Shown here: in pieces, positions 16,635-24,716 of the stretch
Position numbering within the stretch: the stretch's first letter is position 1
Layout: each line of letters starts with the position of its first letter
Made by a program: the position numbers and the translations under genes
Notes under the pieces: generated by a model
Seen by the model: only the letters and a program-made list of their open reading frames with translations
Databases searched by the model: none
Told to the model about the DNA's origin: nothing
Assembly (NCBI RefSeq): GCF_029626025.1
Contig: NZ_JARUBF010000001.1
Coordinates: forward strand, 5,116,001 to 5,180,000
Direction: 5' to 3'
DNA: 64,000 bases
From: Solwaraspora sp. WMMD406
GTDB lineage: Bacteria > Actinomycetota > Actinomycetes > Mycobacteriales > Micromonosporaceae

Positions 16635-19010
16635 TCACCACGTCAAGGGATCGTCGGTACGCCCGCCGGAACCCGTAGCGCTGGAGCCGGGGCCGGACCC
16701 GCCGAATCCGGGGTCGCCCCGTTCAGAACTGACGGACGGCCGGCCGGCCGCCGGGGTCGCGATCAGGTCGTCATCGGCGAGCGGGTCCCCGGCGGACCTG
16801 CCCGTCGGGGACCCGGCCGGGCGGCGGGTGCGGCGATCTGCTCGTTCGTCGCGCAGACCGACCTCCCGCCCGGGTTCGGCGAGCGCGATCCGCTGCGCCC
16901 GGCCGATGACCTGCTCGCCGCCGCCGGGCGTCCGTACGGCGTACGAGCCGTCGGGTCGGCGGCGCACCACGTACGCGGGTTCGCCGGGCTGGGCGCGGTC
17001 GAGCCGACCGGCGCCGCTGTGCTCGTCCCGTACGACGAACCGGAACTCGCTCGCCCGCCGGTCCGGTGCCGCCAGGTAGTTGACCTGGTGGCCGTCGCGG
17101 TACAGCTCGGCGACCAGGCCCCGTACGTCGCGGGCGGCGACGGCGGCGCGCCGGCGCAGCAGCGACCACCCGACCAGTGCGACCGCCAGCAACCCGGCCA
17201 GCACGATCAGCGGCCATTTCCACCACGGCGGCGGCGGGTCGTCGACGTCGACGGTGACCAGGGCGTTGCCGTAGACGAGGTCGTCGTCGGCGACGTCGAC
17301 CACCCGCAGCACGAACTGCGCCGGGCCCCGGCGGCTCGACTCGGCCACCTCGACGACGAACGGGTGATCGCTGCGTCCGGTGCCGGCCGGCACGTCCACC
17401 GTCGCCGGCCGCAGGGTCGCCAGTGTCCCGTCGTCCAGGTCGGACAGCGACAACCGGAGCTCGACCGCGTCGCCGGACTCGTTGTCGATCAGGAGTCGGC
17501 CGGCGAGTTGGCCGCCGGGTGCGACCCGGGCACCCGAAGGCAGCTCGATCTGGGTCCGTACGCCAGGGCCGGCCGACGACACCCGGGTGTTGGCGGGCCG
17601 TTCGTCGGTCACGATCCCCTCGCCGGACACCGTGCCGACGAAGGCGAGCCGGCCGTCAGCGGACTCCGGCACCCGGACCGTCCCGGTGTAGCGGCCGTCG
17701 CCGGCGGTGGCGTCCCCGGCGGTGCCGTCGTCGCGCAACGGCGTGACCAGTTCGTCGAACCCCTCCCCGCCCAGCCGGACCGCCACCGACAACGCGGATG
17801 TCGAGGCGGGATCGATCGCCCCCCGCCGGGTCGAGATCGCCACCGAGACGGTGACCGGTTCACCCGGCACCGGCTGTGGCGGATCGAGCACCACCGCCGC
17901 CTGCACCACGCCCTGCCACACCACCCGGGCGCTGATCTGCTGGGTCGGCACGCCGTCGGCCGAGCGGACCGTGATCAGCCACGGACCCGGCAGCGGGTTG
18001 TCGATCCGAAGCACTTCGACCGCGCCGCGTTCCCCGCTGATCTGGAAGGTGCTGTCGCCGAGGCGTCCCCGGGTGGGCACCTGTCGCCCGGAGGGGTCTC
18101 GGTATTCCACGACGATCCGCGGGTCCCGCTTGACCACGGTCATCGATCCGGTGGTGGCGATCGCCGGTACGTCGACGGTGAACTCACGGCTGGCGCCACC
18201 GGGAAGGGACTGCGGCCGGTCGGGGGTGACCGCCGCGCACCGGGCGGACGCGAACGCCTCCAGCAGCGACGGCACCACGTCGGCCGCGTCGCCCACCACC
18301 CGGGCCTGCGGCGCCGGAGCGCTGTCGCTGCACCGATGCTGACTGCCGCCGGCCGCGAACTCCCGCAGACTGGCTTCGTCGACCTGGTCACCGAAGCCCA
18401 GCGGCCACACCTGCACCCGCTGTTCCCTGGCCCGGGCCAGTTCCTCGTCGAGCTGGGCCCTGGCGACCCGGTTGCGGTCCTGCTCCACCGCGCCGTACCG
18501 ATCGCTGTCGGACACGTCGAGCACGCCGTCGGTGAGCAAAAAGACGATCTTGGCCCGGGGGTCGTCGGGGTCGTCGCCGAGCAGGCTCAGCGCCTGCTGG
18601 AGCGCGCTGACGAAGTCGGTGTCGTCGCCCTCGTCCGGTTTGCGGATACGCAGGTCCTCGACGCAGGTGGTGAGGAACTCCCGCTGCGGCTCGCTGTCCA
18701 CCTGGGTCATCGGGCAGACGATGTCGACCGGGGACTGCCCCGGGCCGTTGTCACTGGCGAAACCGACAACCGCCAGCTCCGAACGCGGCGAGAACTCGCT
18801 CTGGGTGATGATCGCGGCGGCCTCCCGCTCCGCCGCCACACCCTCCGGGCCGAGGGAGCCGGACTGATCGACCAATACGACGACCTTGACCGGACGCGGC
18901 TCGCCGTCGCTCCGCGCCCAGCCGGGCGCCGGCCCCGGCACCAGCGCGACCGGGCCGAGCAGCCCCAGGACGAGCAGCGCTGCGGCCACTCTTCGACAGC
19001 TCACTCGCAC
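16635..19010 (-). CDS. vWA-domain protein with signal peptide and one membrane helix
   Basis: First gene of the six-gene operon, 791 residues. A signal-like N-terminus (about 8-31) leads into a von Willebrand A domain with the metal-ion-dependent adhesion motif DQSGS at 48-52 and a later LLTDGV. Beta-rich segments follow, then WWKWPLIVLAGLLAVALVGW (about 596-615), an arginine-rich stop-transfer patch and a tail of about 170 residues. The vWA part should therefore face outside and the tail the cytoplasm. The open frame extends to 19076, but GTG 19010 follows GAGGAAGAGGAAC and gives a proper signal. Only 27 bases separate it from the tubulin-like gene. It is the likely surface sensor or anchor. 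Confidence 0.8.
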   Translation of the reverse strand: MRVSCRRVAAALLVLGLLGPVALVPGPAPGWARSDGEPRPVKVVVLVDQSGSLGPEGVAAEREAAAIITQSEFSPRSELAVVGFASDNGPGQSPVDIVCPMTQVDSEPQREFLTTCVEDLRIRKPDEGDDTDFVSALQQALSLLGDDPDDPRAKIVFLLTDGVLDVSDSDRYGAVEQDRNRVARAQLDEELARAREQRVQVWPLGFGDQVDEASLREFAAGGSQHRCSDSAPAPQARVVGDAADVVPSLLEAFASARCAAVTPDRPQSLPGGASREFTVDVPAIATTGSMTVVKRDPRIVVEYRDPSGRQVPTRGRLGDSTFQISGERGAVEVLRIDNPLPGPWLITVRSADGVPTQQISARVVWQGVVQAAVVLDPPQPVPGEPVTVSVAISTRRGAIDPASTSALSVAVRLGGEGFDELVTPLRDDGTAGDATAGDGRYTGTVRVPESADGRLAFVGTVSGEGIVTDERPANTRVSSAGPGVRTQIELPSGARVAPGGQLAGRLLIDNESGDAVELRLSLSDLDDGTLATLRPATVDVPAGTGRSDHPFVVEVAESSRRGPAQFVLRVVDVADDDLVYGNALVTVDVDDPPPPWWKWPLIVLAGLLAVALVGWSLLRRRAAVAARDVRGLVAELYRDGHQVNYLAAPDRRASEFRFVVRDEHSGAGRLDRAQPGEPAYVVRRRPDGSYAVRTPGGGEQVIGRAQRIALAEPGREVGLRDERADRRTRRPAGSPTGRSAGDPLADDDLIATPAAGRPSVSSERGDPGFGGSGPGSSATGSGGRTDDPLTW

Positions 19011-19221
19011 GTCAGTTCCTCTTCCTCGACAACGCGTCCACATCGGCGTACCGATCGCGTGGGTCGGCGGGTGCACACCTCTACCTGACGGACGGGTTCG
19101 ACCGATGGCCGACCGGCAGAAGCTGACGGCGACGGTGCGGGCGCGGCGTTAACTGATTCGTTGCCACCCCGACACCGGACGTTGCGGGAACGCCCAGGTA
19201 ACCGAGCTATTTTCGGCCTCC

Positions 19222-20277
19222 ATGCGTGTCAGCCCGCCCCTGCGAGACAACGAGCAGGAGACGTCTGCCCAGTTCGCCGCGCCAACCCGGATACGCGAGC
19301 GCAGCCCGTACATCGACGCGCTGCGGGCGTTGGCGATCCTGCGGGTCTACCTGCTGCACGCGTTGTGGCTGACCTGGCTGCCGACGGTGTTTCCCGCGAT
19401 GCCGGTCATGTTCGCGCTCGCCGGCTACCTGACCGCCGTGTCCCTGGAGCGCGGCGCGCCGCTGCGGGTGGTCGGCTCCCGGCTGCGCCGGCTGCTGCCG
19501 CCGCTGTGGGCGCTCGCCGTGGTCGCCGTACCGCTGATGATCCTGGTCGGCTGGCGACCCAGCCTGCCGGACGTGACGTGGTGGGTGGCACCGCTGCGCA
19601 ACCCGCCGTCGAGCGAATGGGGCGGGCCGTTCTCCCTCGGGCTGTGGTACATCCGCGCCTACCTGTGGCTGGTGCTGCTCTCCCCGCCGCTGTGGTGGGC
19701 GTTCCGCCGCTGGCCGGCCGGCGCGCTGCTGACCCTGGCCACGTTCGCCGTCGTGTTCGCCTCGCCGCTGGTCGAGCTGCCGGTCAACCCGGTCACCGAC
19801 GTGATCTGGTCCACCGCCGCGTACGGCAGCTGCTGGCTGATCGGCTACGCCCGACACACCGGGCTGCTGGACCGGGTGCCGCTGAGGTGGTACGTGCTCG
19901 GCGTCGGCGCGCTGGCGCTCGGCGCGATGATGTGGCTGTCCGACCGGGGCGAGGACGACCAGCTCGGCGCGCTGGTGTGGGGCTGGGCGGTGGTGCTGCT
20001 GCTGATGCGGGCCCGGCCCCGGCTGGACTGGCTGGCGCAGGTGCCGTGGCTGGCCCGACTGATCCGCAGGATCAACGCCCGCGCGGTGACCATCTACGTC
20101 TGGCACCTGCCGGTGCTGTGGGCCGCCGCCGCGCTGCTCAACCTGGCCGGCCTCTACGCCGGCAAGTCGACAATTCTCGGCGTCGGCACCGTGCTGCTGG
20201 TCGCGGTGGTGCTGGCGCTGGGCTGGGTCGAGGACCTGGCCGCCCGCCGCCGCCCGTCGCTGCTACCGCCGGGCTGA
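19222..20277 (+). CDS. Acyltransferase 3 (OafA/NodX-like) membrane protein
   Basis: Integral-membrane O-acyltransferase family protein of 351 residues with about ten hydrophobic segments. The N-terminal SPYIDALRALAILRVYLLHA carries the Arg and His typical of family active sites, and VTIYVWHLPVLW near the end is the usual C-terminal signature. Such enzymes acetylate sugars, lipids or secondary metabolites; nothing here fixes the target. It is transcribed divergently from the vWA operon, 211 bases away. Its last 124 bases are antisense to the 3' end of the GlxA-type regulator gene, an unusually deep convergent overlap. Confidence 0.85.
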   Translation: MRVSPPLRDNEQETSAQFAAPTRIRERSPYIDALRALAILRVYLLHALWLTWLPTVFPAMPVMFALAGYLTAVSLERGAPLRVVGSRLRRLLPPLWALAVVAVPLMILVGWRPSLPDVTWWVAPLRNPPSSEWGGPFSLGLWYIRAYLWLVLLSPPLWWAFRRWPAGALLTLATFAVVFASPLVELPVNPVTDVIWSTAAYGSCWLIGYARHTGLLDRVPLRWYVLGVGALALGAMMWLSDRGEDDQLGALVWGWAVVLLLMRARPRLDWLAQVPWLARLIRRINARAVTIYVWHLPVLWAAAALLNLAGLYAGKSTILGVGTVLLVAVVLALGWVEDLAARRRPSLLPPG

Positions 20278-21251
20278 TTCCGCTCGCTACCCGGCCGGCT
20301 CTCGCGGACCGGCTGGCGGAACGCGGCCCGGTAGGCGTACGGGCTGGCGCCGACGACCCGTTTGAAGCTGTCCCGGAACGCCGTCGGCGAGCCGAAGCCG
20401 ACCCGGCGGCTGATCCGCTCCACCCCGTCGTCGGTGGCTTCCAGCAAATGCTGGGCCTGCCGGATCCGGGCCTCTTGCAGCCAGCGCAGCGGCGGGACGC
20501 CGGTGTGCTCGCGGAAGCGCCGGTGCAGCGTCCGTGGGCTCATGCCGGCCCGGTCGGCGATCCGGGCCAGCGTCAACGGCTCGGCCGCCTGCTCACGCAG
20601 CCAACACAACAGCGGCTCGATCGCCGGCTCGGGCGGCCCCGGCGGCACCTGGGCGGGGATGAACTGCGCCTGCCCGCCGCTGCGTTCCAGCGGCATCACC
20701 GACAGCCGGGCCGCGTCGGCCGCCGCCGCCGAGCCGTGGTCGCGGCGGACCAGATGCCGACAAAGATCGAGGCCGGCGGCGGCCCCGGCGGAGGTGAGAA
20801 TCTGCCCGTCGTCGACGTAGAGCACGTCCGGGTCGACCCGTACGGCCGGATAGCGGGCGGCCAGGTCGGCGGCGGCCAGCCAGTGGGTGGTGGCCGGTCG
20901 GCCGTCGAGCAGACCGGCGGCGGCCAGGACGAACGCACCCGAGCAGATCGAGGCGATCCGGATGCCGGCATCGGCGGCGGCCCGCAGCGCGGCCAGCACC
21001 GGCTCCGGGACCGGGGCGGCCGGGTCGGCGCAGCCGGGAACGATCACCGTGTCGGCGGCGGCCAGCGCGGACAGGTCGGCGGCGGGTCGCAGGGTGAACG
21101 CGCCGGCGTCCACCTCGGCGGTGGCCGCGCAGACCACCACCTGGTACGCGGCCCGGCCGTCGGGCAACCGCAGCCGGCTGAACACCTCGATCGGGGTGGA
21201 CAGGTCGAACGGGATCACCCCGTCGAGGGCGAGGATCGCGATCCGGTGCAC
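20154..21251 (-). CDS. GlxA-family transcriptional regulator (DJ-1/PfpI domain plus AraC HTH)
   Basis: DNA-binding regulator of 365 residues. Residues about 2-190 form a class-I amidotransferase/DJ-1-like sensor domain with the nucleophile-elbow sequence SICSGAFVLA. The second half is an AraC-type double helix-turn-helix (LARIADRAGMSPRTLHRRF, then ISRRVGFGSPTAFRDSFKR). The GTG start is at 21251. Family members usually end soon after PYAYRAAF; here about 45 extra residues run antisense through the acyltransferase 3' end. That tail is polar and probably disordered. Targets are unknown; the neighbouring acyltransferase or the 21345 genes are possible. Confidence 0.88.
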   Translation of the reverse strand: MHRIAILALDGVIPFDLSTPIEVFSRLRLPDGRAAYQVVVCAATAEVDAGAFTLRPAADLSALAAADTVIVPGCADPAAPVPEPVLAALRAAADAGIRIASICSGAFVLAAAGLLDGRPATTHWLAAADLAARYPAVRVDPDVLYVDDGQILTSAGAAAGLDLCRHLVRRDHGSAAAADAARLSVMPLERSGGQAQFIPAQVPPGPPEPAIEPLLCWLREQAAEPLTLARIADRAGMSPRTLHRRFREHTGVPPLRWLQEARIRQAQHLLEATDDGVERISRRVGFGSPTAFRDSFKRVVGASPYAYRAAFRQPVRESRPGSERNQPGGSSDGRRRAARSSTQPSASTTATSSTVPTPRIVDLPA

Positions 21252-21344
21252 GCGATCGACGGTACGCCAGTGCTGGCGAGAATCCGTTGACCTGTGTCCT
21301 GCTGGCCACTCGTCGGGTCACGAAGGTGCCCATACCGTCGCGTC

Positions 21345-21854
21345 GTGACGAAATTCCTGCTCTCCGTCCATGTGCTCGCGGCGATCGTGGCAATCGGCCC
21401 GGTCACCGTCGCGGCCAGTATGTTCCCGGCCGCCGCGCGGCGGGCGATCGCCGACCCGCACGATGCCGCCGCCCGCACGACGCTGCGTACGCTGCACCGG
21501 ATCTGCCGGGTGTACGCCGCCGTCGGGATCGTCGTGCCGGTCTTCGGCCTGGCCACCGCCACCAGCCTCGGGGTGCTCACCGACGCCTGGCTGCTGGTGT
21601 CGATCACGCTCACGGCGATCGCCGCCGCGCTGCTGGTGCTGCGGGTCCTGCCCCGTCAGGCGGCGCTGCTGGCCGGGATCGACGACACCGGCACCGCACC
21701 GGATCCGACGGCCGTGGCCACGGCGACCACGACCGCGAGCACGCCGACCGCAGCGCCGGGGCGGCTGGCGGCGTACACCGGGGTGTTCAACCTGCTCTGG
21801 GCGACCGTCACGGTGCTGATGATCGTCCGGCCCGGCTCGACCACGGGGGTGTGA
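21345..21854 (+). CDS. Small integral membrane protein (DUF2269-like)
   Basis: Predicted membrane protein of 169 residues with four hydrophobic segments, starting FLLSVHVLAAIVAIGPVTVA and ending near LLWATVTVLMIV. The His-containing first helix and the overall size fit a family of uncharacterised four-helix proteins related to DUF2269. The frame opens at 21294, but the GTG at 21345 gives the normal short N-terminus and the upstream part would be unusually basic. Only three bases separate it from the next membrane-protein gene, so the two are co-transcribed. Confidence 0.72.
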   Translation: MTKFLLSVHVLAAIVAIGPVTVAASMFPAAARRAIADPHDAAARTTLRTLHRICRVYAAVGIVVPVFGLATATSLGVLTDAWLLVSITLTAIAAALLVLRVLPRQAALLAGIDDTGTAPDPTAVATATTTASTPTAAPGRLAAYTGVFNLLWATVTVLMIVRPGSTTGV

Positions 21855-21857
21855 GCC

Positions 21858-22130
21858 GTGCCGGCACGCCTGCGGCTGCTGCGGATCGCCGCCGGGGTCG
21901 AACTCGCCACCCTGATCGTGATGCTGGTCAACCTGGCGACCGTGCACTGGCCGGCGGTGTCGTCGCTGCTGGGCCCGACCCACGGGGCGGCGTACCTGTT
22001 GGTGATCGTCGCCGCCGCGCAGCAACCGGCCGCGCCGAGATCGACCCGGCTGCTCGGCCTGCTACCCGGCGTCGGCGGTCTGCTGGTGCTCCGTCGGCTG
22101 CGAACGGCCGACACACCGGTACGGCGTTGA
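21858..22130 (+). CDS. Small integral membrane protein (DUF3817-like)
   Basis: Protein of 90 residues with three hydrophobic segments. The pattern LRIAAGVELATLIVMLVN, then GPTHGAAYLLVIVAA, matches the DUF3817 type of small three-helix proteins with a conserved Glu in the first helix and a GP(L/T)HG motif. The GTG start lies three bases after the preceding gene. Function is unknown; the pair probably forms a small membrane module. Confidence 0.72.
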   Translation: MPARLRLLRIAAGVELATLIVMLVNLATVHWPAVSSLLGPTHGAAYLLVIVAAAQQPAAPRSTRLLGLLPGVGGLLVLRRLRTADTPVRR

Positions 22131-22188
22131 CCGATGCCGGACACACCGGGGCGGTACGGCGATCGGCCGACTCCGGAGCAAGCGTGGG

Positions 22189-22950
22189 CTACCGGCGGCG
22201 GGCCAGGTAGCGCAGCGACCGCCGCAGGTAACTGCGCGGGTTGGTGTCCAGATACCTGGCCCAGGACGGCGACAGGTCGTCGCGCAGCCAGGCGTACCGG
22301 CCGAGCGCGTAGCCGTACATCGGCTCGGTCAGGTAGCCGAGCCGACTCGACTGCCACCCGCCGGACCGGTTGCGGAACTCGAACGCGGCGTTGGCGGTGA
22401 AGATGCCGAGTCCGAAGAAGACGGTGGCGAGGTCGGTCAGCGGCTCGTGGTCGGCGGCGTCGGCCCGATGCCGACCTTCGCCGAGCAGGCGTTCGTGCGC
22501 GAGCTCGTGGGCGATGGTGGCGACCAGGGCCATCGGCTGGCTGGCCTGCGCCCCGTCGATGGTGATCACACCGCGACCGGCCCGGCGCACGTAGTGACCG
22601 GCAGCGCCCGAACTGCGCGACGCGTACGCGGGCAGCCCCGCCAGCAGCGCGGCCTCGGCCTCGTCGACCCGCTCGTAGACGAACTCGATCCGGTCCGGGT
22701 CGACGGACATGTGCCGGGCGACCCGGTCCAGCACCGCCGCCACGTCCGCCTCGCTGCCGTGGTATTCGCCCGGGAAGAAGTCGTCCGTCGGCAGCACCAC
22801 CGGGCCGCGCAGCGCCGGCTCACCGAACTCTCGGACCAACCAGGACAGCGATTCGTCGATCCAGTCCCGCTCGGTAGCCCGGACCGGGCACGCCGCACCG
22901 AACACCAGCACGTACCTCCCCCGCGTGGTCGCTACCGCACAGTCTGCCAC
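22189..22950 (-). CDS. HExxH-containing putative metallopeptidase
   Basis: Protein of up to 253 residues of unknown function. A zinc-binding HELAHERLLG segment lies in a hydrophobic helix (VATIAHELAH) and is followed by HEPLTDLATVFFGLGIF, offering a third ligand and a conserved Asp. The C-terminal region is rich in Tyr and Arg (LGRYAWLRDDL). No signal peptide is visible, so it is probably cytoplasmic. The start is uncertain: GTG 22950 keeps the whole frame, but a GGGGGAGG ribosome site lies just before two GTG codons about 13-15 residues further in. I see no close named family. Confidence 0.65.
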   Translation of the reverse strand: MADCAVATTRGRYVLVFGAACPVRATERDWIDESLSWLVREFGEPALRGPVVLPTDDFFPGEYHGSEADVAAVLDRVARHMSVDPDRIEFVYERVDEAEAALLAGLPAYASRSSGAAGHYVRRAGRGVITIDGAQASQPMALVATIAHELAHERLLGEGRHRADAADHEPLTDLATVFFGLGIFTANAAFEFRNRSGGWQSSRLGYLTEPMYGYALGRYAWLRDDLSPSWARYLDTNPRSYLRRSLRYLARRR

Positions 22951-22983
22951 CGCCGCGCCACCCGGCGGCCACCCGCCGCGCCA

Positions 22984-23910
22984 TCACCGGAGGGCGTCGT
23001 CGGCCAGCCGGGCGTGCACCCCGACCACGGTGTTGACGATCTGGGTGACCCGCACGTCCACCACCACACTGGCCAGCACTACCGCGTCCCCTCTGGACAG
23101 ATCGTACCGGCGGGTCATCAGCGTGATCATCGCGTCGAGCGCGTCGGCGGTGGCGGCGTCGAGCGTGTCGCCGAGGCCGAGGGTCAGCCAGGCGCCGTCC
23201 ACCCGGGCGACCGGGCCGGTCAACGGCCGGTCCTCGATCAGGTCGAAGGTGAGTTGGACCCGGTCCATCGGGCATTCGATCGCCGTACCGCAGATCTCGC
23301 CGTCGCCTTGGGCGGCGTGCCCGTCGCCGACGGAGAACAGCGCCCCGTCGACCGTCACCGGCAGCAGCAGGGTGCTACCGGCGACGAGATCCTTGCAGTC
23401 CAGGTTGCCGCCGCAGCGGCGCGGCGGAATCGTCGAGTGCTCCCCCGGCTGCGCCGGCGGCATGCCGAGCACCCCGAGGAACGGCCGCAGCGCGACGGAG
23501 TGCCCGAGCTGGTTGCGGCCGGTCATCGTGGCCGGGTCGAGCTGCCAGGTGTGCACCGTCTCGGTGCCGGCGATGCCGTACCGCTCGCTGTGCGGGGTCA
23601 ACGCGCTGCCGGCGAGGGTGGTCCCCCAGCTGGCCGGCACCACCTCGTCGATCCGTACCGACAGGGTCGTCCCGGGCCGGGCACCCCGGATCGCTATCGG
23701 ACCGGTCAGCGCGTGACCGAATCCCGGCCGGTGCTGGGCGACCCGGGCCCGATCGTCGTGCCGTCCACCCTGGTAGGGACCAGCCGACCACCAGCAGTCC
23801 AGGGTCCGGAAGGTGACCGTGTCACCGGGGTCGATGGTGAGCACCGGTGGATAGTCGGGTGAGAAGTAGCCGTGCAGAGTCCCGCTGTCCGGCTCCAGGT
23901 GATGCCGCAT
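22984..23910 (-). CDS. Acetamidase/formamidase family protein
   Basis: Cytoplasmic amidohydrolase of 308 residues related to acetamidase/formamidase (FmdA/AmdA), which hydrolyse short amides to ammonia and acid. Typical features are the early LTIDPGDTVTFRT strand, the HALTGPIAIRGARPGTTL segment, the cysteine-containing GGNLDCKDLVAG and the glycine-rich VGDGHAAQGDGEICGTAIE metal/active-site loop. The ATG at 23910 gives the expected N-terminus (HHLEPDSGTLHGYFSPDYPP). It is a single gene, 33 bases from the HExxH gene in the same direction. It may serve nitrogen scavenging together with the hydantoinase operon, but that link is speculative. Confidence 0.85.
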   Translation of the reverse strand: MRHHLEPDSGTLHGYFSPDYPPVLTIDPGDTVTFRTLDCWWSAGPYQGGRHDDRARVAQHRPGFGHALTGPIAIRGARPGTTLSVRIDEVVPASWGTTLAGSALTPHSERYGIAGTETVHTWQLDPATMTGRNQLGHSVALRPFLGVLGMPPAQPGEHSTIPPRRCGGNLDCKDLVAGSTLLLPVTVDGALFSVGDGHAAQGDGEICGTAIECPMDRVQLTFDLIEDRPLTGPVARVDGAWLTLGLGDTLDAATADALDAMITLMTRRYDLSRGDAVVLASVVVDVRVTQIVNTVVGVHARLADDALR

Positions 23911-23974
23911 CGCCGCAGGTTACCGTCTCGGCGGCACCACCAGCACCGAGCAGTACGGTCAGCGGGCAGCACGG

Positions 23975-24499
23975 TCAGCGCGGCAACGCGTCCAGCAGGC
24001 CGCGCAGCACCGGTTCGTAGGCCGTACCGCCGAACCGGTCGAAACTGGACATGGTGAGTGTGTAGCTGCCGGCGTCGCTGACCACGACCGCCTCGGCCCG
24101 GATGTCCTTGACCGCCAGGTATCCCCCCTCGACCTCGATCACCTGGTCGTACTGGGCCTCGGCCTGTTCGAGCTGGTAGTCGTAGGTCGCGGCACCGGCA
24201 CCGCCGGACGCCATCGTGATGGTCAGCGCCGCGACCCCGTTCCCGTCGCCGAACAGGCAGTTGCCGTCGTCGACCATCGGCTGCCCGACCAGGTCGGTGA
24301 CCTGCTCGACGGTGAAGGAGCACGGCGGCACCGTGGTACCGACGACACCGTCGGTCGACTCGCCACCGTCGGTCGACCCGTCCTCGGCGTCGGCGACAGT
24401 GCCGCCGAGGTCAGGGGCGGTGCCGTCCGCTTCGGCCGCACATCCGCCAGCGGTCGTCAGCAGGGCAAGCACCAGGACCGGTGTCATCAGACGTCGCAT
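23975..24499 (-). CDS. Secreted lipoprotein (DUF3558-like)
   Basis: Protein of 174 residues with a signal peptide and lipobox TAGGC (Cys20), then an acidic Gly/Ser/Thr linker (to about residue 57). The globular part has two cysteines (PPCSFTVEQVTDLVG and DDGNCLFGDG) that may form a disulfide, the layout of DUF3558-type actinobacterial lipoproteins. It is anchored outside the cell membrane and its ligand is unknown. The ATG start at 24499 gives a clean signal peptide. The gene stands alone, upstream of the formamidase gene in the same direction. Confidence 0.75.
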   Translation of the reverse strand: MRRLMTPVLVLALLTTAGGCAAEADGTAPDLGGTVADAEDGSTDGGESTDGVVGTTVPPCSFTVEQVTDLVGQPMVDDGNCLFGDGNGVAALTITMASGGAGAATYDYQLEQAEAQYDQVIEVEGGYLAVKDIRAEAVVVSDAGSYTLTMSSFDRFGGTAYEPVLRGLLDALPR

Positions 24500-24716
24500 C
24501 GGGTTCTCCAGGTCGAGGGGGCGCGTGGCTGGCCCGCCATCGGCTCAGACGCTACGACCGGCCGGACGTCCCGGAATCAGGTGTTTCCCTACCGTCGACC
24601 TCGCCACCGCCACCGCGCGGTGAGCAGACCGCCGCCGGGACCGGGCCGCAGCCGGGACCGGCGGGTCGACCGCGACCGGATCACGCCGGACGGCCCGGCA
24701 AAACGCCGCGGCGCGA

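Noticed and set aside
15099-19088. 1329-codon open frame on the plus strand
   Set aside because: It is antisense to the vWA and tubulin-like genes, has Arg/Gly/Pro/His-rich low-complexity content and no domain motif; it is a shadow of high-GC third-codon positions.
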